64,000 bases of DNA from Deinandra increscens subsp. villosa (Eukaryota > Streptophyta > Magnoliopsida > Asterales > Asteraceae), in NCBI GenBank assembly GCA_039602395.1, contig JBCNJP010000003.1:66341880-66405879 (forward strand). The letters are read 5' to 3'. Numbering within the stretch: the first letter of the stretch is position 1; each line of letters opens with the position of its first letter. The notes beneath the pieces were generated by a model that did no database searches, was not told the DNA's origin, and saw only the letters and a list, made by a program, of their open reading frames with translations. The position numbers and the translations under genes were made by a program. Positions 12,048 through 23,500 of the stretch are shown one piece after another.

Positions 12048-12893
12048 TCAACTGTGGACAACTTGACTAGTTTTAAAAAATGGATTGTGGTGACAGTCAA
12101 TTGCAACATGACCAATTTTTCCACAGATTATGCATTCCTTAAACATCTTAGTTTCAGGAATACCATCAAGTTTTCCAGAAAAAGTGATTGAAGGTGCTTT
12201 CTTGATTTTTTTTAAAGTATTTTGTAAATCATCAAATTCATTCTTTTCAATTGATTTTAATTTCTTGAGATCCTTGACAATTTCATCAGAAATGCAATAA
12301 AACTGTGGTTTAACTATTGGCGTAACTACATTTTCTGTTACAACACTTTCAAATGTTGTTTCATCAGTTATAGTTTTCAACACAGATGTCTCGATAGAAA
12401 TTTTAGTTTCATCACCAATTCCAATAATGGGGTCAGGAGTGAGTTGAACTAATGATACTTCATTTTTAACTTTATCAACACACCCTATATAAAAATCAGG
12501 GTAAGTGACTTTGTTATACCCAGTCCCATTATTTTTATTTCCCTTTGCATTGTGACTCTGCCATAGCTTAAGTTGTTTTTCATTACTAGCTAGGAGTTTC
12601 TCGCAATCAGAATTGGCGTTAGAAAGTTTGATTTCACAGATACTCAATTCAGATCTCACATCTTCACATTCTTTGTTTGCAATTTCTAGTTTAGAAAGTA
12701 GGTCCTTAATTTGAGTGACAAGATTGGATTTATCATGTTTTAGAATAATAATGCTACTAATTAGTTCCTCAATCTTGTTGTTATAAGCAATGTCAGCCTT
12801 TCTAGAGTATTCTTTTATTTCTTTAAGACTGGCCATTTTCTCTAAGTTCCAAATTATGCTTTCTGTAATTTTCAATTTGTTCTGCACATGCAT
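12048..12893 (-). pseudogene. Copia Gag-like coiled coil with CCHC knuckle
   Basis: A 281-codon open segment. The first third is Lys/Glu/Leu-rich with heptad-like spacing (predicted coiled coil, e.g. LLSKLEIANKECEDVRSELS). The end has a zinc knuckle CIICGKIGHVAIDC, CX2CX4HX4C, at 12092-12134. Coiled-coil segments of this sort occur between Gag and protease in many plant Copia polyproteins. It is the least damaged part of this element. It might support Gag assembly or RNA binding; that is inference from the motif only. Confidence 0.65.
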
Positions 12894-13437
12894 GTTTGCA
12901 AAGAAAAGAAAGTACTTCAGTTGGTATTTTAGTATTTACCTCACAGTTTGAAGAGGTATCCATAGATGATGAAGTGGAAGATTTATTAGCAGAATATGGA
13001 ACTTAGTTTTCCATTAAGGCATGATTGATGGGAGAAAATTTTTGCATAAATTCTTCCCAATCAACACAACCAGTTTAGTTGGCAACAACAGCAGTTGCAT
13101 GGTTTTGGGTGTTTGAACTTGATGTAGGAGCAAAGGGACTTTCAGTAGATGCATTCGAGGTTTGTGGCTTTGTGTATGCATTATGAAGTCTTTGGTATTT
13201 GTTTCCTCCATCATGGTTCGTGTTCTACCTTCTGGGTTGCTTACATTCACTGGCAAAGTGTCCTAGTTGGTGACAGTTGTAGCACTTTGCTTTACTTTGT
13301 CCAACCCAATTTAGGCACTTCTATCTTCATTATAATTTCTACCATTTCTCTTGTAGAATCATTGCGCGCGTATGGAGACCATCACCAGTTGTGTGTTGAT
13401 GTCCATCTCTTCCAGGCCATTAGCACTAAAACATTCT
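12894..13437 (-). pseudogene. Copia Gag remnant with CCHC knuckle, broken
   Basis: The minus strand contains CYNCHQLGHFASEC (13243-13284), a CX2CX4HX4C knuckle typical of Copia nucleocapsid. It is preceded by NGLEEMDINTQLVMVSIRA, resembling the Gag segment just before the knuckle, with a TGA between them. The frame ends at 13437 where element E begins, so the N-terminal part of Gag is absent from the window. Confidence 0.7.
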
Positions 13438-16136
13438 TGTCACACCCCCAATTTCCACTGACGGAGTATAACCATGTGGGGTGTGATCTAGACCAAGTCT
13501 TTAGTTACAACCAAGCCATAAAGGGGAGATGAAATACTCATAAAATATATTTTACAAAAACAGAGTTTAAATAGCAATTCGTCGGAAGCATTTAAAAGTT
13601 TACAAAGTTGTTGTTTTGCAAAAGTAGGTACTGAATGTGGTTGAAATACATTTCCCAAAAGATTTTACAAAAGAGAAGCATTGCGAACGCTCGTGCCTCC
13701 AAGATCCTCCTAGCAACCTGAAAAGCATTCAACAATCAAGTGTCAGTCAAAGCTGGTGAGTTCACTAAAGTAGCTAGCCTATGCTTATGTTCACCTGAAA
13801 GTTCGTAATTGAAGCTGACTATGCGACATAAGTATTAGCTTGAACGATTTGTCTTCCCCGTGTCTTTCCTGATCATTGTAGTTTTAGGCGAACATTGTTC
13901 TCAGTCCGGCCACCAGTCGGGAGGGTGCATCCTGTGCACCGCTGAGCGGGGGTGTCAATCCCCATTAGTACTACTCAACAGTACCTCGCTATTTATTATT
14001 AACGGCATGACAATGTAAGGACTTTTTGTAAATAAAAATGCATTTTAGTGAAACATGTGATATATAACGGATAATTACTTTAGCATACAAAATACCTTTA
14101 CCGTTGTGTTGTCACCCTTCACCGGATGCAACTAGTTGTTCAGTTGTGTGTTATCATCCTTAACCGGATATAACTAAATGAAGTAAGTGAAACTCACCTT
14201 AGGTTGCACCGGTACACAACACTTGTCTTTAGAGGTGGTTATGAGTGACCTATTTTAATGAATACGGTCTAACCAAGTTAGAGATTGTCACTAGGACGAG
14301 TTGCTTATCATAAATCACTTATGTTATCATGCATTCACCTTGGTCCTAAAACCTTGACACAAGTAATAAACATGTAAGAGAACATAGATGCACATTTACA
14401 AGACAATATGCACAAATGAAAAGTTCATATGTTAACTACTTAACACACTATTTGCAGACATGCATAACTACCTCCAAACTTGGAGTTGGTTTCTAAAATT
14501 TTGCTGGCATACACTTCCCAACATTCTAAACATGCTGCAAAAATAATCAACCTAAAAGGTTAAGTATTGAGTAAGTTATGCGGGTTTGAAGTTGGCTAAA
14601 AATCAGCTTTGTTGCTGTTAGACAAAATAGTGAAAATAAACTTGAAAAATTCATAACTTGATCAAAACGTGTAGTTTGTTTACCAAAATTTTCAGATCAT
14701 AGTTTTAATATGTAAACATCATTTTCATGCAAAAATCCCTTCTTTAGTACCCAAGAATCATGTCCAAAAAATTGCATAAGTTTGTTATTGCTGAATTTTT
14801 AACAGCCCTGCACACCCAACTTGCAGTAGCTTTTCTAGTGACCAAATGGAGTTCTTAGAATGCGTACGAGTAGCCAAATTAAAGATAAGACATAGCACTT
14901 TACTATGGAAAAAGAATCACTTGATTTGGATGAAAATTGAGCAAGTTATAACCTGTACAAGACGACCCAATTTTTATGACATAATATGTCCAAAAACAGG
15001 TGTTTACAAGATTTGAACTTCAAAGGTAACATTTAGGTCGTAAATCTTCTTGTTATGACTAAAGGAACATAAAACTTTAATGTTCAACCATTTTACAGCC
15101 CCATTGCACATATGTGATACACCCAACACAATCTATAACATAGACTTACATACATCAAGAAATACACACCTACAATGTCAGTTCATCTACACAAGCATTC
15201 AGCATACTTCACATCATAGCAGTTTTTCTTCATATGAACAGCCCCTAATTCGACCTATACTCATCCCCAAATCATCATTTGACAAATTTCAACATGAAAC
15301 ATGTTTCACAAGCATTTATGTACACCAAGTAGCACACAAACTCAAGATAAAACATGCAACCAAGTACTTTCAACTCAAGGATTTCTAGGGCTTACTTCAA
15401 GTGAAGAAGATGAGTTGAAGATGATAATGAGATGAAACGTGGAGCTTCACCTAGCTTTCTTGAATCTTGAATGAGCTTAGAAACCCAAAATCTTGCTTGT
15501 TTGGTGGATGATTTCAAGAAAACCCAAGAGTAGGTGTGTGTGTGTTGAACCGCAAGAAGGAAGAAGAGTTGGAGAGATGTCGTGAAATGGGGGAGGAGGA
15601 AGGAGAATTGGCTGATTTTGTTTTAAATAAAATTACACATTTGGTCCCTCAAATTCCATTTCATGCGTAAATGACCCAAGGTTAGTAATAAGTGGGATTT
15701 AAACCCAAAACTTGGTAAATAAAATACTAGGAGTGTTTCCAAGTGTTTACAACGTATTTAACACGTAATACATAGTCGAAAAACACGTACATAGAATTTA
15801 GTTCGCGTAAAAAAAACATGATTTTTCAAGAAAGCACAATTTCAACTAACACATAAAGCCACAAAATAAATTACTGAAATTAATTACCAATTAAATATAT
15901 ATATTATTATATAAAAATTCAAATAACACATAGTGGCACATAATTAATTAATATAATTTATTTATGTTGTGATTATTTATTTCACATAATGCAAGCAAAT
16001 CAAATAGTGACCAGGGACAGACTAAGTCACGTCAAAGCATGTGACACTAACATGATACGAAAGGTATAACTGGGTTTGTTAACGAGAATAACAGACATAG
16101 TTAACGGTTTAACCTGGGAATTTGGTAGTTGTCACA
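13438..16136 (-). repeat. 3' LTR of minus-strand Gypsy element E
   Basis: The plus strand begins TGTCACACCCCCAATTTCC and ends GGTAGTTGTCACA. Read on the minus strand, this is an LTR starting TGTGACAACTACC and ending ...GGGGGTGTGACA, the same termini as A, B and D. The outer end cuts Copia Gag at 13437/13438. The inner end is followed by a polypurine tract, so this is the 3' LTR, not a solo LTR. The body has diverged far from A, B and D. It contains no convincing ORF; short open frames (e.g. 15080-15388) look accidental. Confidence 0.75.
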
Positions 16137-17312
16137 TCGTCCCCAAGTTGAAAGAACTTTCGTCCCAAAAATTAAACTAGTGCTCGAGGTGCGCTGGCCA
16201 ATTGGATGAGATGAAGGAGAACGGAACTAAGAAAATTTTCAGTTATCACATCATCCCCAAGTTAAAAGGAGTGATTGACGATATATGTTTAAAAGGCATT
16301 GAAAGAACATTTTGTATGAGCGAGTCGAATCGTGTCGCGGGGATTAATTAACACGATGACATAAATGTCTAAAATCAAAATCTTTAGTGGGACGAAGTAA
16401 CCTTACGTCTGAGTAACCTTCAACTATAGCATTCGATGCTATGACCGGGATTTCATTTCGTATTCCATTATCATTTATGGTATTTTCATTTACCAATAAC
16501 CTAATTGGACTGAAGATAACAGAGAGTATTGTGTTGGTTGACACGGTAGAGGCATGAGGTGCTGCATAATGTTCAAATGTTGACGTGTCTCGAGGATGGG
16601 TATGCACCCTTGAACTTTAGGTAAGATCGGGTGATTCATACAGTTTGCACAAGGGTATGGGCAAATGACGCTACCAGGCATCATAGTACCAATAGCATGG
16701 CAAGTAAATGTAGTAATCTCATAAAGAGTCGCTCTGCTTCACCAAGCCGGCGCGACTGGGGTAGCTTGCTCGACTTGTTTTAAATCTAGACGTACACGAT
16801 TTCAATAATTAACGGAAGGTCAGAAACGCAAAAGCTAGAACCAATTGAAATATTTCACCAACTTCCATTGTCAACCAAGTCGGGCATGGATCCGGATAAG
16901 TAAACGTCAAAAGGAGTCTTGAAGAAGTCACATGGGCGTTCAGAAAGAACATGTGGTTTGTCATTTATAATGCAAAACCTGAGTTGTTAAAACTTTGTTG
17001 TTTATCTAGGTCAAAACCTACATTTTGAACCTTAATAGGAAATTCATGTTAGGATAGTTCCTCTTAATTTAGAAAGTTGGAAAAATAAGTTTTATTTTGT
17101 TAAATTGTGTATGTCCCTTCTAGTGAAAAATATATAAGGGACATGTGCAATTATAGAGGGAGTAACACTAATTTGCATTATTGTGGGCATAGTCCCATTA
17201 GACGAAGTTCTCAAAATAAGTCTTTGTGCATGATTCTAAAGTAAATTCACGGTTCAATACTGGTCCCACCTTCCACATGCTGCTAGTGCTTATGTATAGG
17301 GTGTAACACAGC
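16137..17312 (-). mobile_element. Internal 3' region of element E, part 1
   Basis: Read on the minus strand, this region ends in a polypurine tract (AACTTGGGGACGA) directly before the LTR. A second, similar tract plus LTR-like start (AACTTGGGGATGA, then TGTGATAACT) lies 114 bp upstream (edge at 16250). The remaining 1 kb has no recognisable domain; the longest minus-strand frames are 64-87 codons and match nothing I know. It is interrupted by element B, whose TSD copy is 17313-17317, and resumes at 27993. Confidence 0.55.
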
Positions 17313-17317
17313 TATCC

Positions 17318-20001
17318 TGTGACGACCCTAAAACTTTTGCTTTCTTTCCCCAGCAACGACAGCTGATGCTGCGAATGCTACGACGCAAGAATAATTTTCG
17401 GGACGAAAATTCCAATTACAAGGGGATGATGTGACATCCGAGAATTTCAAGGTTTACTTCCGTTAGACAATTCCGTTAGTTACGTTATAAGTATTAACTT
17501 AGTAACTAATGCATAACTAGGCCGAATACGTCCACGACCTTTGGTTGATCACCGAACCCGCCCATATGTGCTATGTGTTCATTTATTGTTGTCATTATGT
17601 GCAATGTGATTTAAACGCATGATTTAATATTATGAATAGCATGACAAATTGTAAATCCTTGAATTTGTGAAAATTGTCTAAGTTGTGCAGCCAGCGAAAC
17701 TAACGGGCGAAACTATAGTGTCGCCCGGTAGTCAGCTGAGCTATTCGATAACACATGATCAGAGCTAGTTTCGCCTGACCAGCGAAACTGCCAGCGAAAC
17801 TAGCCTCTGATATAAATAATCTTAATAAACCCTAGTTCTCCTATTTGCCTCATTTACACAAAAACACACACATTCTTCTCTGGAAATCTGGTCAGCCGAA
17901 AACTATCAGGAGAAACCAAGATCTCAGCCTCAAGACAACATCCATTCGATTCCTTGATCGAATCGTGAGTCCCAAAACCTTCCTTTATGCCATTTCTATG
18001 TGTTTTCTATGTGTTTCTTCATAAAGCATGCTTAAACCTTCATGATATTGTTAGATCTTCTGTAGGAATGCCTAGGAATGCTAGATCTACCATAAAGTTT
18101 GCAACTTTACGTTTGAAATCCATCCATGTTGAAGATTTATGCTAGAATAGGTCATTTTAGGTTAAAATGTGTTTTTGGTGATTTTGATGATGAAAATGCA
18201 TGTTTAAGGTGTTAAAGCTTACTGATTTATGTTGGTAAATGGTTATATATGCTAGATAATGAATTGCATGTAATATGGAAGCTGTTAGATTGATTTTTAG
18301 GCTGATTTATGTGTTTTTCGCGACCAGCGAAACTGTACTGTTCTCTAGGCAAAATTGTCCGGCGAAATTATGTGAATCTTCAACCAGCGACACTATGCAG
18401 CGAAACTGCAGTGTCGCCGGGTAAACCAACCAGACCAGCTCGAGCGAATCTACCGAGCGAAATTCCCTGAACGAAAGTTCAAACCAGTTTCGGGCGAAAC
18501 TAGGCTAGCGAAACTATGCCAACAGTTTCGAGCGAAACTAGCCTAGCGAAACTGTGTCAACGGGTATTGCCTAGCGAAAGTGCTGCCCGTGCACACAGCG
18601 AAACTAACTAGCGAAACTGAGGCCAGAATCCAAACTTGTGAAATTTACTTGAATGTTATGCCATGACTTACATGATTATGCCATGATGATACATGCTTTG
18701 ATTTCTGATGTATATGAACCCTTGTTTATGATCAACCATCGGTGTCGTGTGTCGTATGTCGAGTCATAGTTTCAACGTACTATGTTATGGGCCATAGTGA
18801 CGTTAAGTAAAGATTAGACACCAAACTAATACTTAAGACCTAAACGTGTTCATAGGTCTTCGTTAAGCAAAACTTGGATTATATAACAAGTGTAGCAGTG
18901 CAACCAAAGGTGAGTGTCACTAACCCGTTTACTGTGAGCCCGTTTGGGACACACTGAATAACTTAATGGAAAACAATGCTGACAACTTTACGAGTGCTAT
19001 GCACCACTTGATAGAACTGAAAACTTAGAATGCTATGCATCTACTTGATGAACTTGAAGTGTTTTATGGGAAACACTTGTGAAACTTAACAAACTATTTC
19101 TGAAACGAAAACCGTTTTAATATGGCTAGTGTAGGTTAAAGTCTAAACCACATGATATCACATGATTTCTAAGGATTGCCTTTTTAACTGAAAAAGTCCT
19201 CAACTTAATTATGCCATTAATTGTAAAGCGAGGGGATGTTGGGTAGATCTACTGGAGTTTGACAAACTCCGCCTCGTGACACTGGAGGTGCACGGAGGTA
19301 CAATATCAGCCTATCTGACCGTGATCCCGAGAGGACACGGGGGAGGCAAAGCCGCGATGACGAATGTCCGCAAAACAAAATGGCTGAAGGCTCTGCCTCT
19401 ACTATACTTAATCGTCAGCTTTGGTACAAACTTCCTTAGTGCATGGAAACAACGGATTAGCTACCCGCGATATCGGTTGAGCACTTTAATTATACGTGAC
19501 TAGTACATACCTGATAACTCTGTTACGGACAATAACACTACTAAATAACAAATGTTTATAAATTGGCGTATATAACTGAGCATTGCTTTTCACAAACAAA
19601 TATTACGAATACATATGTTGACAAGATTATGATTATGAGACCGGGCCAATGCATGACATGCCCACTGTGAACTCACCAACCGTTAGGTTGACACTTGTGT
19701 GGTTTTCACTTTTGCAGATCGTTGAAGAGTATCCATTGAAGGTTGGCATAGCACGTGAAGACTTTTACTTTCATTAAACTAACTGGGGATTTTGATTTGA
19801 AACAATGATTTGTAAAGCACGTGGCTAGTGCTAAGATACTATTGTTTTTATTCCGCTGCGTAACTTTTGAAACTGTTTGAAATGAATGTTTTGGACTTTA
19901 CTCTGATTCGTTTAGTATTCGTAACTAATGGTTGTGGTCCTGGTTTGCTCGCACCCCCTTAACGGTATAAACTCCGTTAGTGGTTATTTGGGGGTGTGAC
20001 A
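17318..20001 (+). repeat. 5' LTR of element B
   Basis: Starts TGTGACGACCCTAAAAC and ends GGGGGTGTGACA. The first 112 bp contain a buried second polypurine tract and LTR-like start (TGTGACATCC at 17430). GCGAAACT motifs lie at about 17692-17810 and 18317-18625. A TATA-like GATATAAATAATC lies near 17807-17819, followed by AAACCCTAGTTCTCC. Open frames such as 19276-19503 also recur in the 3' copy and are not considered genes. Confidence 0.95.
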
Positions 20002-20004
20002 GAT

Positions 20005-20017
20005 TGGTATCAGAGCC
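20005..20017 (+). other. Primer binding site of element B (initiator tRNA-Met)
   Basis: TGGTATCAGAGCC begins three bases after the LTR end and is complementary to the 3' end of plant initiator tRNA-Met, the usual primer of this element class. Confidence 0.93.
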
Positions 20018-20549
20018 ATAAGTTGCAGAGAACTGGAATCATTTTTGAAAAACGATTTGGAAACTGCAACTTGAAACCTTAGTTACAAACGAACAAACAA
20101 ATTCCCAAAACAAAATTTTTACGTGCCAACCTGGGATACTCGCTCCACTGTGTAAGTAAATACTCCATATGTAGATATATATATGTAGATATATATAGAG
20201 ACCGTGTCTAAGTAGTCTAACGGAAAAGCCTTAGGAAATTTTCACACACGAATACGAAATGCGAGCGATAATACACGCACTACTATGGGGGAAAGCGACA
20301 ACGAAACGATGCTACACGCTACGTCCTGATTTCTACTACGATGACTACGCCGAAGGTGACTTTTATGGGAAAGCCGACTTTCGACGATCGCTACTTATGA
20401 CTTACGACGATCTCCGACGACCCCTCGATTTTGCACAAAATTTTTCTGGACTAATAGAGAGATAACGGGAAATTGCTAATATACATATTATGGGATGTGT
20501 ATAGAATATAATTGTTACTGAACACTGGCTACTTTAACTGTTCAGCAAA
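20018..20549 (+). other. Leader of element B
   Basis: Untranslated leader between primer site and gag, about 530 bp. It holds a short AT repeat near 20171-20196 and a 68-codon open frame (20259-20465). A frame of equal length exists in D, but the two differ by compensating indels and mostly amino-acid-changing substitutions, so I do not call it a gene. Confidence 0.6.
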
Positions 20550-23500
20550 ATGTCTGGAAGAGCGGGAAGGAATAACATCAACTTGACGCCTGCACAACTG
20601 CAAGCAATGATCAACGAGCATGTGCAAGCCGCCGTGGCCGCCGTGCAAGCTACAATTGCCGCGCATGGTAATTGTTATGCCGGTTAAGGCACAAGGCGAT
20701 ATATATATTTTGACTTGTTTAAATTTGAAACCCGAACTATTAATTGCATCAGGAAACGTTCATCACTGCACATTTAAGACTTTCATGGACTGCAAGCCGA
20801 TGACGTTCTCCGGCGAGGAAGGAGCGGTGGGACTCCTCAGGTGGATCGAGAAGTCTGAAAAGGTCTTCTCCATGTGTAACTGCCCGGCTGAGAACAAGGT
20901 GAAATTTGCGACTGGTACATTCGAAGGAGCTGCTCTCTCCTGGTGGAACGTTGAAATTCAAATGGTTGGGGTAAATGCGGCTAACAACATGGAATGGGAA
21001 GCGTTCAAGGAACTGATAATGGAGGAGTATTGCCCACGGGACCAAGTCAAGAAGCTTGAGGGAGAATTTCTGAACTCCAAAATGTCTGGGTCCGAGGTCG
21101 AAGAGTACACTGCGCATTACCACGAGTACGCGGTACTGTGTCCGTCCATGGTTGATGCTGAATTCAAGCGCATTGAGCGTTATCTGGAGGGTATCGTACC
21201 CCAAATCAAGAGTTTGGTGACTGCCAGCAACCCAATCACTGTGCAACAAGCTATCCGTCTGGCTCACAAGTTAACTGATCAGGAAGTTGAGAGGGGTACA
21301 CTTCCTGCAAGAGTTTCTGAAAAGACTGCCTTGAGTGGCAAAAGAAAAGCTGAAGGAGAAGCTCCTGAAAATTCAATGAACAATCAAAGTGTTGGAAACA
21401 ACACGGGGAGATCGTTTAACTCCCAGGGTCAGAGCAAGAGATCTGGAAACAACAGTGTTAACAACCACCAGGGCGGAAATGGCCAAAGTAACTACAAAGG
21501 TAACCTGCCCAAGTGCAACAAGTGTGGGAAGCATCACACCGGTACCTGCAGAAAAAGTTTGACCTGCGAAAGATGTGGCAAGAGGAGCCATGAAGCGAAA
21601 GACTGTTGGGCAATTCTTCCTGAGCAACAGAACCGCCAAAGGCACAACAACAACTATGGAAACAACCGGGGCAATGGTAACAACAATGGTCAGAACCGTA
21701 ACAACAATGAAGCTCCCAGAGGAAATGGTAATGGGAACTGCTATAAATGTGATGCTCAAGGCCACATAAAGAGGGATTGCCCGCAGTTGAGAAGACAGGG
21801 GAATGGTAATCAGGGAAACAATGGTGGAAACGGTAATGGCGGAGGTAATGCCAACGGGAATGGTGGAAATGGTAGAGGTCGAGCTTTTGTCATGGGTCAA
21901 GGTGAAGCTCGCAACGACGCCAACGTGATTAATGGTAAATTTATATTGAATGGTTTCTTTGCTACTGTGTTATTTGATTCTGGTGCTGAAAGAAGTTTTA
22001 TTTCCACTAAGTTTGCTAAACTAATAAATGCTAAACCAATTGCCTTAGACGCTAAGTATGTGGTAGAGCTAGCAAATGGTAAACTTCATGATATAACTCA
22101 GATAGTTAAGGACTGTAAGTTAGAACTAGCTGGCCATACATTAGGAATCGACCTTATGCCTTTTCCGATTGGTAGTTTTGACGTTATAGTAGGAATGGAT
22201 TGGTTATCTGAGAACCGAGCTGAAATCTTATGTAAAGAAAAAGTGGTTCGTATCCCACTCGAAGAAGGTAAAGTGTTAACGGTCCAAGGTGAAAAAGGTG
22301 GAACAGTAACTGGTATTATTTCGTTTCTCAAAGCTCAAAAGTGCCTTCGCAAAGGTCACTTCGCGTTCTTGCAAACGTCACCGATTCGACACTTCCCGAG
22401 CGCAGAATCGACGACTACCCGATAGTCCGCGACTTCCAAGATGTATTTCCTGAAGATCTGCCTGGTTTGCCTCCATTTCGACAAGTTGAGTTTGGAATCG
22501 ACTTAACTCCTGGAGCCGCTCCGATTTCACGCGCACCTTACCGTTTGGCGATAAGTGAACTCAACGAACTCTCCTCACAACTTCAAGAACTACTCGACAA
22601 AGGGTTCATTCGTCCAAGTTCGTCTCCGTGGGGAGCACCGGTATTATTTGTTAAGAAGAAGGATGGAACGTTCCGAATGTGTATTGACTACCGAGAGCTT
22701 AACAAAGTTACGATCAAGAATCGATATCCACTTCCTCGAATCGACGATCTCTTCGACCAGCTGCAAGGTTCGAGCTACTTCTCAAAGATTGATCTCCGGT
22801 CTGGATATCACCAACTTCGTGTACGTGATGAGGATGTACCCAAGACTGCTTTTAGAACTCGCTATGGTCATTACGAATTCCTGGTTATGCCGTTTGGGCT
22901 AACCAATGCACCGGCCGTATTTATGGATCTGATGAATCGAGTGTGCAAGCCGTACCTCGATAAGTTTGTGATAGTTTTCATCGATGATATTTTGATCTAC
23001 TCCAAGACAAAAGAAGAACACGAGGGGCACCTGCGACTTATCTTGGAATTGCTCCGCAAGGAACAGCTTTACGCCAAGTTTTCGAAATGCGATTTTTGGA
23101 TTCGCGAAGTCCAGTTTCTTGGACACATTGTCGATCAGAATGGAATTCACGTCGACCCAGCTAAAGTGGAAGCTATCAAGAATTGGCCTACTCCAAGAAC
23201 ACCGACCGAAATCCGACAATTTTTGGGACTTGCCGGATATTACCGAAGATTTATTAAGGGTTTCTCGCAGTTGGCTCAACTCTTAACGGCTTTAACGTAC
23301 AAAGGAGTGCAATACAGATGGGGTGAAAAAGAAGAACGCGTGTTTCAAACTCTTAAAGATATGTTATGTTCAGCTCCAATTCTCGCGTTACCCGATGGGA
23401 TTGACGACTTTGTAGTCTACTGTGATGCATCCATCCAAGGACTCGGTTGTGTGTTGATGCAACGGGACAGAGTGATTGCCTATGGGTCTAGGCAACTGAA

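Larger units (their letters stand above)
5836..13437 (-). mobile_element. Degenerate Ty1/Copia element, interrupted by LINE1
   Basis: Reading the minus strand from 13437 down to 5836 gives, in Copia order, Gag, a coiled-coil/zinc-knuckle segment, protease remnant, GAG_pre-integrase, integrase core, (LINE1 insertion), integrase C-terminal part, and the acidic Ser-rich linker that precedes RT. RT and RNase H should follow but are cut off by element A at 5835. The upstream Gag is cut off at 13438 by the LTR of element E. Frames contain several stops and shifts, so the element is dead. No Copia LTR is visible in this stretch. Confidence 0.85.

Noticed and set aside
13438..16136. Solo LTR interpretation of the antisense Gypsy LTR
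   Set aside because: A polypurine tract and its twin follow the inner end, so internal sequence is still attached.
20259..20465. 68-codon leader frame in B with an equal-length counterpart in D (52837-53043)
   Set aside because: The copies keep length only through compensating indels, and the N-terminal changes are non-synonymous; not convincing as an upstream gene.
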